Assembly (NCBI GenBank): GCA_027306505.1
Contig: DAHUZP010000072.1
Span: 24,018 to 88,017, forward strand
DNA: 64,000 nt
DNA from: Thermoplasmata archaeon
GTDB lineage: Archaea; Thermoplasmatota; Thermoplasmata; Lutacidiplasmatales; UBA184
Reading direction: 5' to 3'
The position numbers were made by a program, and so were the translations under genes. Below, piece by piece: positions 25,535-35,600 of this stretch (the first letter of the stretch is position 1; the number at the start of each line of letters is the position of its first letter). A model generated the notes under the pieces. That model was not told the DNA's origin, did not search any database, and saw only the letters and a list, made by a program, of their open reading frames with translations.

Positions 25535-28348
25535 ATGGTGAGCAGGGAACTCCGCTCTATCGCCTGGGTGCTCGGCATTGCGCTTCCCCTTCTGCTCCTG
25601 CCCGTGGCTGCGAGCTACCTCCCGACGCATGGAGGGACCCTCCTTGCGCTACCGACGAGCCCCGCCTCCACGACCGGGAGCCTCCCTTCGTTGCTCACGC
25701 TTCCGCACTACGGTCCGGCGGGGGCTCCCTCTGCTCCGCGGGGAGGGCTGGCCCCGGAGGGCGGGATGCCCACCGCTTCCTCCGCCCTCCCTGCGCTGAG
25801 CCCCTGCGGAGTCCCACGATGCTTGATCGTGAACCTTGGGGTCTCCACCTTCCCGGGGAGCATCACCTACACCTCCGACTTCAACACCGGCTCGGTGGGC
25901 AACGCGAACGAGGTCTTCTTCCAGCTCTGCGACTTCGCTCCCGACCACACGGCGAACGTCTCGATCTCGGACCCCAACGCCACCAGCGACGGGCTCGCGA
26001 ACCCCCTCTTCGACCGCAGCGTGCCGTTGACTTTCACCGCGAGCTCGCTCTGTCCCGGAGGGGTCTCGTTCGACTCGACCCTCGCCCCCGAGCTCTTCTA
26101 TACCCTTCCGAGGGGACTCGTGCAAGGCGGGACATGGACGTTCAACGTGACCGCGGGGGCGAACGGCTGGTCCATGGACCAGGTCTCCTTCCGGGTGGAC
26201 ACCTACTACGTCCAGCTCACCCCGGACCAGAGCTACCACCTGCCCCAGGACCGCGCGACGGTGTTCTACCAGGTGCTCTCCTACGAGACGCAGGGACCGG
26301 TCTCAGGGAGCCTGCAGTTCGCCGCGAACGGCCTCTACGTCAACAGCACCTCGCCGCTCTGGATGACCTCGCTACCTGCGCTCACCCCTCCGGTCGGCAC
26401 CCCTCAGGGGTCACTCTCCTTCCTCATCCCTTCGAACGGGCAAGCGGGCACGCCGGTCGCCCTGCAGCTCTGGGCGAACCTGACCGCGAGCGGCAGGACC
26501 TCGAGCGAAGCGTCCATCGCGTACATCACGGTCGCCCAGGTCCTCGCTCCGCAGCTCTGTGCCGCGACGACCACGGACGGAGGGCCGATCCCCTGCCCGT
26601 CCCCGCTCGCCTTCCCTCAGGGAAGCCTCCTCGTCCTCCGGGAGACCGCGGTCGTGGGGACCCAGAGCGCGGGCGTCATGGGAGCGCTCCCTGGAGCGAC
26701 GATCACCGTTCAGCTCTTCTCCGCGGGGCTCCCGCAGCCTGCACCGTCCTCCTTCCCGACGCAGCTCACGGCGGACGCCTCGGGGACCGCGCGGGAGGTG
26801 CTGGATACCTCCGTCCTCCGGGTCTCCACCATCACGGTGAACGTGACCGTGACCGACCCCAACGACCCCGCCCTCACCAACCACAGCGCGCTCACGATCG
26901 CGCTGCTGGGGAACTCGAGCCAGGTCGCTGTGGTCATCTCGCTCAACAGCACGCAGTACTACGGTGGCGACACGCTGGGAGGGTCCTATCAGCTCGTGAT
27001 GCCGGGTGGCAGCGGCGGGCTCCCCCCCTACTGGACCGCTTACGCCTACCAGATCTACTTCCTCGCGGGAGCGACCGTCTGTCCGTTCGCCCCCTCGGGC
27101 GCCCTGGAGTGGCAGGGTAACCTCTCCGGGGTCACCGGACCCGTGCCCTCCTACACCCTGGGTGCGAACATGAAGGGCATCGTCCAGGTGGTCATCTTCG
27201 CCCACAACGGGAGCTCGGCGGCCAACCTGGGCATCTACGCCATGACCTGCGCCCTCGTCTCTCCTCCCGCGGTCCTTCTCAACCCCTCGGAGGTGAACTA
27301 CCTCCCCGGCGACACGATCACCGTCGCGATCTCAGGCCAGGGGACGCTCCTGACCAAAGGGAACCCCACCTACTACGCGAACGTGGTAGGGTTCGCGACC
27401 GTCACCGGCCACGCCCCGTGCAGCGGCACGACGATGCAGGTCCTCTACGGGGAGGCCGTCCCCGGCACCTCCTTCAGCTTCGTGGTCCCTCGGAACGGGG
27501 CCTCCACCTGCTATGAGGTGAGCGTCTCGGCCGAGACCTCCGCGGGCTTCGTCTCTGGGCAGGACCTCGAGCTCGACGAGGTCTCCGGCTTCCAGCTCAC
27601 GGCCTCCGTCGCGACCCTGTCGCAGTACTCGGACGGAAGCTACCAGCCCGGCCAGACGCTCTCCCTCTCCTACTCGTTGACCGCGATGGGCGTCTCCTCG
27701 CTTCCGGCGAGCCTGACGTTGCTGGTACAGCTGGGGACCGAGCCACCGACCCGCTCCCAACAGGCCTCCACCTCCGGAACACTATCGGTCACGATCCCCT
27801 CCGGACAGGGGGCCGGGCTCCTCCTCATCTTCATCGAGGCGCAGGTGACCGACCCCAGCGCGCCCGGCGGGGTGCTGTTCGTCTCCACCGACACCGGGGT
27901 GATGGTCCACCCCAACCCGTCCTGGCTGGACCAGGAGGTCTCCGCAGGGAGCGGCTTCACCATGGGCGACCTCACCCTCATTGTCGCCCTCGCGGCGGTC
28001 GCGGCGATCGTCTTCTTCCTCTGGTGGAGGAGCCGCTGGGAGCGCCCCTCCCAGCACTTCCACGAGGAGCACGGGCCCGCGGGTGAGATCGCTCACACCT
28101 CCTCGATGGACCCCTCGGCCCCACCGGCGCTTCCCGATCCAAACGCTCCCCCGCCCTCCTCGGACGACATCGCGCCCTCGGCCTACTCCCCGACCTCCCC
28201 GTCCGGCGAACAGAGCCATCCCTCAGCGCCCCCGGAGCCGCCGAGCTCCCCCTACCTCGACCTCAACGACCCGGTGGTCCCCGGTCCGCCCCCTGCGACG
28301 ATCGAACCGCCCCCCTCTCCCCCGTCGATGCGACCGGGAGAGGGGTAG
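25535..28348 (+). CDS. Large membrane-anchored surface protein
   Basis: Not assigned to a family. The 937-residue product has a signal segment at about residues 8-27, then some 800 residues of predicted beta-rich exported sequence with many N-x-S/T sequons (NVS, NAT, NVT, NST, NLT, NHS, NGS) and scattered Cys that could pair. A single transmembrane helix follows at about 820-840 (LTLIVALAAVAAIVFFLWW), then a basic stop and about 90 residues of Pro/Ser-rich cytoplasmic tail. The layout matches an S-layer-like or adhesin-type surface protein with a cytoplasmic tail. No enzyme motif is seen. Strong TATA box suggests high expression. Confidence 0.8.
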   Translation: MVSRELRSIAWVLGIALPLLLLPVAASYLPTHGGTLLALPTSPASTTGSLPSLLTLPHYGPAGAPSAPRGGLAPEGGMPTASSALPALSPCGVPRCLIVNLGVSTFPGSITYTSDFNTGSVGNANEVFFQLCDFAPDHTANVSISDPNATSDGLANPLFDRSVPLTFTASSLCPGGVSFDSTLAPELFYTLPRGLVQGGTWTFNVTAGANGWSMDQVSFRVDTYYVQLTPDQSYHLPQDRATVFYQVLSYETQGPVSGSLQFAANGLYVNSTSPLWMTSLPALTPPVGTPQGSLSFLIPSNGQAGTPVALQLWANLTASGRTSSEASIAYITVAQVLAPQLCAATTTDGGPIPCPSPLAFPQGSLLVLRETAVVGTQSAGVMGALPGATITVQLFSAGLPQPAPSSFPTQLTADASGTAREVLDTSVLRVSTITVNVTVTDPNDPALTNHSALTIALLGNSSQVAVVISLNSTQYYGGDTLGGSYQLVMPGGSGGLPPYWTAYAYQIYFLAGATVCPFAPSGALEWQGNLSGVTGPVPSYTLGANMKGIVQVVIFAHNGSSAANLGIYAMTCALVSPPAVLLNPSEVNYLPGDTITVAISGQGTLLTKGNPTYYANVVGFATVTGHAPCSGTTMQVLYGEAVPGTSFSFVVPRNGASTCYEVSVSAETSAGFVSGQDLELDEVSGFQLTASVATLSQYSDGSYQPGQTLSLSYSLTAMGVSSLPASLTLLVQLGTEPPTRSQQASTSGTLSVTIPSGQGAGLLLIFIEAQVTDPSAPGGVLFVSTDTGVMVHPNPSWLDQEVSAGSGFTMGDLTLIVALAAVAAIVFFLWWRSRWERPSQHFHEEHGPAGEIAHTSSMDPSAPPALPDPNAPPPSSDDIAPSAYSPTSPSGEQSHPSAPPEPPSSPYLDLNDPVVPGPPPATIEPPPSPPSMRPGEG

Positions 28349-28419
28349 GCCGGCCCCCGCGGCGGCTCCCCGCAAGCTAATCTACGCGGTCACCTGCGTC
28401 CTTCACCGGAGGCGCAGGA

Positions 28420-29760
28420 GTGCCCGTCACCGCAGTCATCGGGGCCCAGTTCGGTGACGAGGGGAAGGGGAAGATCCTCGACTACCTCACCGCCAACGCC
28501 GATTTCGTCGTTCGCTACCAGGGCGGACCCAATGCGGGGCACACGGTGGTGCCGCACGAGAAGCCGGTGGTCATGCACCAGCTCCCGACCGGGATCCTTC
28601 GGGAGGGCTGCACCGCGATCTCCGGTCCGGGCATGGTCCTCTCTCCCGGCGACCTCCTCAACGAGATCCAGCAGCTCAAGTCCCAGGGCGAGTTCCGGGG
28701 ACGCCTTCTCATCTCCGAGCGCGCCCACGTCATCCTTCCGCTCCACCGGGTCCAGGACGCCTGGGAGGAGGAGGTCCGGGGGGCCATGCGGACCGGGACC
28801 ACGGGCCGCGGCATCGGTCCCGCCTACATGGACCGCGTCGGACGCTTCGGCCTGCGCATGGCCGACCTCCAGCGTCCGGAGCTCATCCACCAGAAGCTCG
28901 AGCTGCTCTACACGGCGAAGAAGCACATGACCGGCACGACGCAGGAGCTCCCGCCCAAGGAGGAGCTGGCCGCGCAGCTCGTGGAGGAGGGGAAGGCCCT
29001 CGCCCCCTACCTCTGCTCCACCGAGCCGATCCTCTGGGAAGCGGCCCGAGAGGGCCAGCACATCCTGCTCGAGGGTGCGCAGAGCGCGCTGCTCGACATC
29101 GACTACGGCACCTACCCGTTCGTCACCTCCTCCCACCCCACGGCGGCCGGGGCGCTCGTCGGGAGCGGCCTGCCTCCCCAGGAGCTGGACTCCGTCATCG
29201 GGATCGTCAAGGCCTATTCGACCCGCGTGGGGAGCGGCCCCTTCCCTACCGAGGCCCTCGGTCCCGAAGGGGAGCGGCTGCGCGAACGCGGAGCCGAGCG
29301 CGGAGCGACGACCGGACGCCCCCGACGATGCGGTTGGTTCGATCTCGTCCTCACCCGCTACGCGGCACGGCTCAACGGGTTCACCTCGCTCGCCATGACC
29401 AAGGTGGACATCCTAGGGGGAGAGCCCGAGGTACCGATCTGTATCGGCTACGAGCTCCCCAACGGGGAGCAGGCCGAGGACTACCCTCCGGTGCTCGCCG
29501 AGGACCTGGAGCGGGTGACCCCCCGCTGGCGCACCTTCCCGGGCTGGGCCGAGTTCACGCCTACCCTCATGCGGCGGCTCCACGAAGAGGGGTGGCGGGC
29601 GCTCCCGCGGGAGCTCAAGCGCTACCTCTCCTTCGTCGGCGAAGAGGTCGGGGCCCCGGTCACCCTCGTGAGCTACGGCCCGCGCCGGGAGGACACCGTG
29701 GAGATCCCGGTGGGAGGCCTCGAGCCCGCGTCCGCGCTCGAAGAGTGGCGCTCTACCTAG
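28420..29760 (+). CDS. purA: Adenylosuccinate synthetase
   Basis: Joins IMP and aspartate with GTP, the first AMP-specific step of purine synthesis. Motifs: GAQFGDEGKGK (catalytic Asp and GTP loop), GGPNAGHTVV with the catalytic His, TTGRGIGPAY, and STRVGSGPFPTE. Start is a GTG at 28420 with a GGAGG a few bases upstream (CACCGGAGGCGCAGGAG), a plausible ribosome binding site. At 446 residues it has bacterial-type length, whereas several archaeal PurA proteins are near 340. It precedes the tRNA-Val gene. Confidence 0.94.
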   Translation: MPVTAVIGAQFGDEGKGKILDYLTANADFVVRYQGGPNAGHTVVPHEKPVVMHQLPTGILREGCTAISGPGMVLSPGDLLNEIQQLKSQGEFRGRLLISERAHVILPLHRVQDAWEEEVRGAMRTGTTGRGIGPAYMDRVGRFGLRMADLQRPELIHQKLELLYTAKKHMTGTTQELPPKEELAAQLVEEGKALAPYLCSTEPILWEAAREGQHILLEGAQSALLDIDYGTYPFVTSSHPTAAGALVGSGLPPQELDSVIGIVKAYSTRVGSGPFPTEALGPEGERLRERGAERGATTGRPRRCGWFDLVLTRYAARLNGFTSLAMTKVDILGGEPEVPICIGYELPNGEQAEDYPPVLAEDLERVTPRWRTFPGWAEFTPTLMRRLHEEGWRALPRELKRYLSFVGEEVGAPVTLVSYGPRREDTVEIPVGGLEPASALEEWRST

Positions 29761-29846
29761 GGCGGGAAAGCCCAGCCGGGGCGCAGGCGCCCACGCAAGC
29801 TTTACCCTACCTGCTCGTTCGGAGGGCCGCTCCTACCTCGAAGCAA

Positions 29847-29919
29847 GGGCTCGTAGTCCAGGGGTTAAGACGGCTGTCTCACACACAGCAGATCGCCGGT
29901 TCGAATCCGGCCGAGCCCA
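29847..29919 (+). tRNA. tRNA-Val (anticodon CAC)
   Basis: 73-nt cloverleaf. Acceptor GGGCTCG pairs with CGAGCCC, discriminator A. Anticodon stem GCTGT/ACAGC encloses loop CTCACAC, giving anticodon CAC (reads GUG). T arm GCCGG-TTCGAAT-CCGGC is perfect. The D stem has one C-A mismatch. CCA is not encoded. No intron. An AT-rich GCTTTACC lies about 45 bases upstream. The DNA after it differs in composition and gene density, as is common where tRNA genes serve as integration sites. Confidence 0.95.
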
Positions 29920-30078
29920 CTCCCCACCCCGCCGCCCGCTCCCCACCCGCGCTATACTACGGGGGCCCGTAAGTAGGTCCACCCCCCCGACTCCAAGATT
30001 GCGCCACCCCTTCCCCTGCCCCCGCCGAACGCGCCACCCTATAGGTTTCTGACCCCCGAGCGGATTTCCTCCCCGCTC

Positions 30079-30354
30079 GTGACTAAGACCGAGGACATTT
30101 GGGATCGTACCCTCGACAGTCGAAGGGACAATCTCGCGCGTAGGATTCACGCCTACATCGCGACTGGCAGGGTTCTCGATGTCGGAGGCCTCATTGCATG
30201 GTACAACCAGGTCTCGGGTTCCAACTCTCCCTTCCCGAGCAACGTATACGCGACCCTCGGGGCGCTGGAGCGCAGAGAGGACATTGAGTGGACCCATGAC
30301 GGGCTGAGACGGAGTGGCAGGATCCGCCGCCGCTCGCCCTGTACCGTTCGTTGA
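30079..30354 (+). CDS. Small orphan protein next to tRNA-Val
   Basis: A 91-residue product, unrecognised. It has a GTG start and a CTATAGG box centred about 37 bases upstream. The N-terminal two thirds look like a compact helical protein (RRIHAYIATGRVLDVGGLIAWY, LGALERREDIEW), possibly a small DNA-binding fold; the end is Arg-rich. Codons contain many more A/T third positions than in neighbouring genes, a sign of different origin. It lies 160 bases after the tRNA. Confidence 0.5.
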   Translation: MTKTEDIWDRTLDSRRDNLARRIHAYIATGRVLDVGGLIAWYNQVSGSNSPFPSNVYATLGALERREDIEWTHDGLRRSGRIRRRSPCTVR

Positions 30355-30485
30355 GCACTCTGTCAGCTCGAACCGATCAACGCCCGTTTCAGCCTACGAA
30401 GCGCATCCCCACGGAGCGTTCCCGTCCCACGAACGGTCCGCTTCCAGCCCCCGACTCGAGTCCGTGGGAGCCCCAGCCGACAAGC

Positions 30486-30863
30486 CTAGGCGGTCATCTC
30501 AGGGCCCCCGGGGCCACGGGCCCCCCAGAGCACACGAGGGTAGATCCTCTCGGCCACGCGAAGCCCCCGCCAGTCCTGTGGGTCCGAGGGCGCCTCGGAA
30601 TCCTGCGGCCACGCCTTCGCCTTCCTCAGGAAGTGGACCCAGCAGCGTTCCCGTGTTCGGAGAGGAGGAGGAGCGCGCCCTTCCTGGGCGGCGAGCTGAG
30701 CTTAGAGGTCCACCCCGCGCTGACGGATGCGCTCTTCCTCCGCGAGGTGGGAGCCCGACTCGTTACGAGAGCGAATCACGCGGCCCGGGGTCTTCCGGTG
30801 GTTCGCGCTGCGAGGGGAGTCGTACTCCGGGATGAACCCCGGGGTGCCCGTCGAAATTCTCAC
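30486..30863 (-). pseudogene. Degraded reading frame, possibly a transposase remnant
   Basis: Seen on the minus strand in one frame: from a GTG at 30863 a 53-codon stretch ending in TAA at 30702 (with PEYDSPRSANHRKTPG and HLAEEERIRQRG), continuing in the same frame after the stop with RERCWVHFLRKAKAWPQD and GLRVAERIYPRVLW up to a TAG at 30486. Third positions are GC-rich as in real genes here. The CWVH (C-x2-H) followed by a basic helix recalls the motif of MULE/IS256-type DDE transposases, but no DDE residues or terminal repeats were found. Could also be two short genes or chance. The region 30355-30991 holds no other convincing gene. Confidence 0.25.
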
Positions 30864-30963
30864 CCGTGGTCACGTCAGACCGATTCGTGCAGGGCTACCC
30901 CCCTCGCCAAGGCCCTTCGCCAGGAGCCTCGAAAACCGGCACGCATTCAGCCATCCGCAGGGC

Positions 30964-30970
30964 ATTTCTA
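30964..30970 (+). promoter_or_regulatory. TATA-like box of the GvpD/KaiC-like ATPase gene
   Basis: ATTTCTA, centred 25 bases before an in-frame GTG at 30992. It supports that GTG as a leaderless start over an in-frame ATG at 30866. Confidence 0.45.
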
Positions 30971-30991
30971 TGTCAAAACCTCAGGAAAACT

Positions 30992-32497
30992 GTGAGGAGC
31001 CCCCCCCAGGCTCACGACAATTCGCAAGCTCCTGCGGGGAGCGCGCCTGCTGCCTTGCATTCGTTGTCGTCCGGAGAAGCGGCCCGGCCTCCACCCGGCC
31101 TGATCGAGTTCCTACGCGCACCCGAGCCCCGAACACTGCTCCTCACGGGCCCCGCCGGAGCCGGGAAGACGACCCTCGCCCTCTCGCTCCTCAGCGCGGT
31201 CGGCCTTCCTTCGTTCTACATCTCGACGCGGGTGGGACGCGGCAAGTTGCTTCACCACTTCCCCTGGTTGGTGGGCGTGCTCCCTCCGGACCGCCTATTG
31301 GACCTCGAGGACGTCCGGCCCGCGAGCGAGCGGCAGGAGGACCTCCTGCACCTGCTGGATTCCTTCACCGATCCCGTCGACCCGCTCTCCGCGGGACGAC
31401 GCCTCAGAGAGTTCCTGAGCTTCCCGGGTCAGCTGTCGAAGGCGCTCGCGGAGCCCCCCGCGCGCGCTGGGAACCGCCTCTTGTGCGTCGACAGCTGGGA
31501 GGGTCTGGGCGAGCCCTACGCCCATCTGCTGGGGCTCGACGAGATGGGACGGAGGAGCCTGGACCACGGCCTCATCTCGCTCTTCCACGCGGCCGGGTTC
31601 TCCTTGCTCCTCTGCTCGGAGCTTCCGGTGACCCCCGCGCTCCCCTATCTCTCGGACGGCGTGGTGGACCTGCGGTCCGAGGCGAGCGAGACCGGCCGTC
31701 TGCGCTACCTCGAGGTGCAAAAGCTCCGCGGCTTCCCGATCTCACGCTCCCGCATGGTCTTCTCCCTCGACGGGGGTCGTTTCAACGACTGCCCTCCGGT
31801 CCCGTTCTGGCGGCAGGTCCCGGGGAAGGTCATCCGACCGCCCCACGCCCCCCCCAACACCTCCGAGACGCTCTCCCTCGGGATCCCGTTGCTCGACCGA
31901 GAGATCGGCGCCATCCAACCCGGCGAGACGATCCTCGCAGAGGTCGAGGGACGCGGCGCCTCCACGCCGCTCGCCTCCCTGCTCTTCCCGCTATGGGTCC
32001 GGGTGCTGCAGGACGGCTGGGACCTCACGCTGCTCATGGACCTCGCCCACTCGCCGAAGGGGATCACCAGTTCCTTCGGCTCGGTCCTGGCCCGTGCCGA
32101 TGAGACCCAGCACCTGACGGTGCTCCCCCGCCAGGACCGGACCCGACCCGAGCAGGTCTGGGAGGACCTCCTCGCCGCCGTGCGACCCCGGTCCGCGCTC
32201 GATGTCTCCGTTCGCACGCTCTCGGCCCTTCTCGCAGAGACCGGCGAGCCCCTGTTGGCCCGCCTGGGCCAGCTCCAGGTCAAGGTCCGGGCGAGCGATG
32301 CCCTCCTCGTCCTGGTCACGGGCTCGCCGAACTCGATCCTCACGATCCTCTCCACCATGGTCCCGATCCACCTGATGGTCCAGTCCTTCCATGGGACGTT
32401 CCTCCTGTGCGGCCGACATCCGCTGACCTCCAACGTCGCCGTGCAGATGGGCGAAGGCGCGCACGGGCCGGAGTATCGATACATCCCGATGGTCTAA
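30992..32497 (+). CDS. GvpD/KaiC-like RecA-superfamily ATPase
   Basis: A 501-residue protein with two RecA-type halves. The first has a complete Walker A, GPAGAGKTTLAL, and a Walker B-like RLLCVDSW. The second half begins LGIPLLDREIGAIQPGE, the usual entry of KaiC/RadA-type domains, but its P-loop position reads EGRGASTP and lacks the Lys, so it probably does not hydrolyse ATP. Such proteins are often named after gas vesicle regulator GvpD in Thermoplasmata, yet no gas vesicle genes are present here. A signalling or regulatory ATPase is the safest reading. Start GTG from the TATA spacing. Confidence 0.75.
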   Translation: MRSPPQAHDNSQAPAGSAPAALHSLSSGEAARPPPGLIEFLRAPEPRTLLLTGPAGAGKTTLALSLLSAVGLPSFYISTRVGRGKLLHHFPWLVGVLPPDRLLDLEDVRPASERQEDLLHLLDSFTDPVDPLSAGRRLREFLSFPGQLSKALAEPPARAGNRLLCVDSWEGLGEPYAHLLGLDEMGRRSLDHGLISLFHAAGFSLLLCSELPVTPALPYLSDGVVDLRSEASETGRLRYLEVQKLRGFPISRSRMVFSLDGGRFNDCPPVPFWRQVPGKVIRPPHAPPNTSETLSLGIPLLDREIGAIQPGETILAEVEGRGASTPLASLLFPLWVRVLQDGWDLTLLMDLAHSPKGITSSFGSVLARADETQHLTVLPRQDRTRPEQVWEDLLAAVRPRSALDVSVRTLSALLAETGEPLLARLGQLQVKVRASDALLVLVTGSPNSILTILSTMVPIHLMVQSFHGTFLLCGRHPLTSNVAVQMGEGAHGPEYRYIPMV

Positions 32498-32596
32498 GGT
32501 GGGCTGGCCGACCGCACCCCCCCTCTCCCCCACCCTTCACGGGCCCCACTGGCTGCCTCTCCTGGGCCGGAAGCAGTGCCCCACCTGAGGGCAAAA

Positions 32597-32603
32597 GGTA
32601 GTA
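32597..32603 (+). promoter_or_regulatory. TATA-like box of the giant surface protein gene
   Basis: GGTAGTA within AAAAGGTAGTATG, centred about 30 bases before the in-frame GTG at 32630. In-frame ATGs at 32576, 32603 and 32618 lie before, inside or too close to it. Confidence 0.4.
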
Positions 32604-32629
32604 TGCCTCCCCATCCCATGGAAGGGGCG

Positions 32630-35600
32630 GTGACCCGGCTCTTCGTGTCCCCCTCCTGCGCCCCCGCCTTGGTGGGCGTCGCGCTGCTAACGGTCGCCGC
32701 GATTGGGACCCTGGTCGCCTCCGGCTGGGCCCCGCTCCTCCTCGCTCCGGGGTCGGTCGGCGCGGGACTCCCAGGACAGCTCCCGTACCCGGATGCCCCC
32801 CACCCTGCGACCGCCTCGACGCATCCCCTCGCGGTCGCCTTCCCCTGGTGGGGAGGGCTCGCCTATGTGGGGCCCAACACCACCGGGGTCCAGACCTTCC
32901 TGGGGAACGTGACCATCCCCCTTACCATCGCGGACCGCTTGGGCTACAACTACACGTTGGGGATCGAAGCGACCGACGGGTCGTGCACCACGGTCGGCGC
33001 GGGGATCGAGGACAGCCAAGGGACCTGGAGGTTCCACTGGAGCTTGGCCCCCTTCGGAGCACCGTCCCAGCAGGGTTGGGCGCTCCACCTCGCTCCGGGA
33101 GACACCTATCAGGTCGTGATCGTCTCGGTGGGGGGCGACGTAGAGGCCTCGATCTACAACGTCTCCCACGCGAACGAGTACAACTCGACAGCTAGCCCGG
33201 AGGCGACCTCTGGCCCCTACTTGGACGGAGCCAACGGCCTCGCGCTAGGCCCCTACCTCTGCGGGGGCGTCGCGAGTCCCCCCGCCGTGAGCCTCATCGT
33301 CCGATCCGTGGGAGGCGGCTCCACCACGTTCGGGCCTTCCCGGGACCTCTTCCTCCAGGACGAGAACTTCTACCTCCTCAGCAGCCCCTGGACCTCCTTC
33401 CAGGCCCCCAATCTCTGGGACCCCTACCTCCACGGGGCCCCTGGCACCTTCGCCCCGGAACAGTCATGGGCGACCGCGGACCTCATCGTCCAGGCGACCG
33501 ACCACCCAGTGGACCAGATCGCCACCACAACGACCCCGCGCACCGACGTGGACGTGGGCATGACCGCCGCGGTGGGCATCGTGGGAACACCCGCCACCGT
33601 CCCTGCCGGGGAGAACGACTTCGCATTCGCCCAGATCGAGTTCGGCGATAGTTATCCGGGAGCCTCCTCCCTCTCCTTCGCGACCTGCCAGAGCCTGAAC
33701 GGTAGCAACTCCAACTCCGGCTATCCAGGGGGGGACACGGGGTACGCCGCGGAGTATGGCTACGCCAGCAACACCACCACCGTGAGCATCCACCTGGGCT
33801 ATGTCTTCGATCCCGCCACGAACATCTCTCTCGACTATCGTTGTTACACCCAACCCCTCTCCTCGTCGGGCAACCTCACGATGTGGGGGCTCTCCTACCT
33901 CACCTATCCGTGGACGGCTTCCACCCCCAACTACGTGGACGCGCTCACCAGTGGCGTACGTGAGCCGCTCGGCATGAACGCCCTCAAGTGGAACGTGGCG
34001 GTCCACGCGTTGCCGGTCGTCGGGGTCTCCACGCCCACCCCCGCGGTGGTCGTGGGGCAGTCCGCGAGCTTCGTCGCGTGGGAGAGGGGAGGTTCCCCGG
34101 CCCTGACCTACCAATGGCTCGTCGATGGGTCGGTCCAGGCAGGCTGCACGACGCTCAGCTGCGCCCTCTCCTGGGGATCGCCGGGGAGCCACCAAGTCTG
34201 GATGTCGGTCACCGACGCTTTCGGAGCGAGGGCGGTCTCCCCTCACCTCAACGAGACCGTGGACCCGGCCCTCACCTCCTCCATCTCACCCTACCCCACC
34301 GCCGCCGCGACGCTCGGGGCGCCCCTCACGTTGAGCGCCGCCTGGAGCGGGGGCACCGGGGGGAACTCCTTCACGTTCTGGAGGAACGGTAGCCTCTCCC
34401 CTGTGCAGCTGCAGGTAGGGCCCTCGAGCACCTACGCCCTCGTCCTGACCCATGGGGGAACCTACCAGTCCTGGGTCGACGTGAACGACTCCGCCGGCAA
34501 CGTGGCCGTCTCCCCGCACACCAATGTCACGGAGACCCTCGCGCTCGCGGCGGTCCTGAGCCCGCTGTCAGGGAGGACCGAGTCCGGCGCGCTGCCCGTA
34601 ACGCTCTCGGTCTCCGTCGCCGGCGGACAGGGCAGCTACGTCGTCAGCTGGTACCATCCAGGAGCCCTCACCGCCACCGGGACGTGCTGGGCCCAATGCA
34701 ACCTCTCCGGTGCCGCTCCCGGGACCTACGAGGTGTGGGTCGGGGTGACCGATGGGGGTGGGGCACGGAACGTGAGCGCCCATGCGAACATCACCGTCCT
34801 GCCCGCCCTGGTCTTCTCCTCATGGCAGGGCCCTTCGGTCGTCGACGCGGGCGCGAACGACACGTTCGGAGCGCTCTTCGTTGGAGGCGCTTCGCCCGAG
34901 ACCTACCAGTGGGACCTCAACGGGGCCCCCGTTCCGTACTGCGCTCTCGCGAACTGCAGCGTGGTCGTGCCCTCCACCCCCGCCGCGAAGCTCCAGGTGA
35001 ATGCGACCGATGCCCTCGGGATCACCGCCATGTCCAGCCCCTTCTGGGTGGTCTCCGCCCCTGCTCTCTCGGTCGCCCTTTCCTCTCCACTGCCCCCGGC
35101 CCTCGTGGAGGTGGGGCAGGCGGTGGGGATCTGGGCAAAGGCTTCGAGCGGGGTTGGCGGCGACGCCTATGGGTTCCTGACCAGCGCGGCGCCGGGGCTT
35201 GCCCTGGGGGTCGGTCCCTGGGGGAACTTCTCTTGGGCCCCCGTGCTCCCGGGGAACTACCAGGTCTGGGCGGAGGCGAACGATTCCACCGGCTACCGGG
35301 TCGTGAGCTCCCACGCGAACATCACGGTGGTCACGGCCCTTGCGCTCACCGTGCTCCCCGCGCCGCTCGCCTCCGTCTCCGTGGGGACCCTTCTCAACGC
35401 GTCGGCCTCGGCCACGGGTGGCAGCACCCCCTTCACCTTCACGTGGTACTCGGACGGAGCTGTGCAGGGAAGCTGCGCCGGGTCGTACTGCGACTACCAG
35501 TGGTCCTCGGCTGGGACGCACCAGATCTGGGCCGCCGTCACGGATGGGCTCGGCGTGAGGAGCGTCGCTCCGCACACCAACGTGAGCGTGAGAACGGGAA

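Noticed and set aside
30450-30700. Possible structured RNA (SRP or RNase P RNA) in the spacer after tRNA-Val
   Set aside because: Looked on both strands for the SRP GGAAGG/AGCAG core and the RNase P GAGGAAAGUC-type core; neither was present.
30727-32103. 458-codon plus-strand frame with an ATG after TTTCT at 30961-30972
   Set aside because: It is out of frame with the Walker A ATPase, which is clearly coded in the frame starting at 30992.
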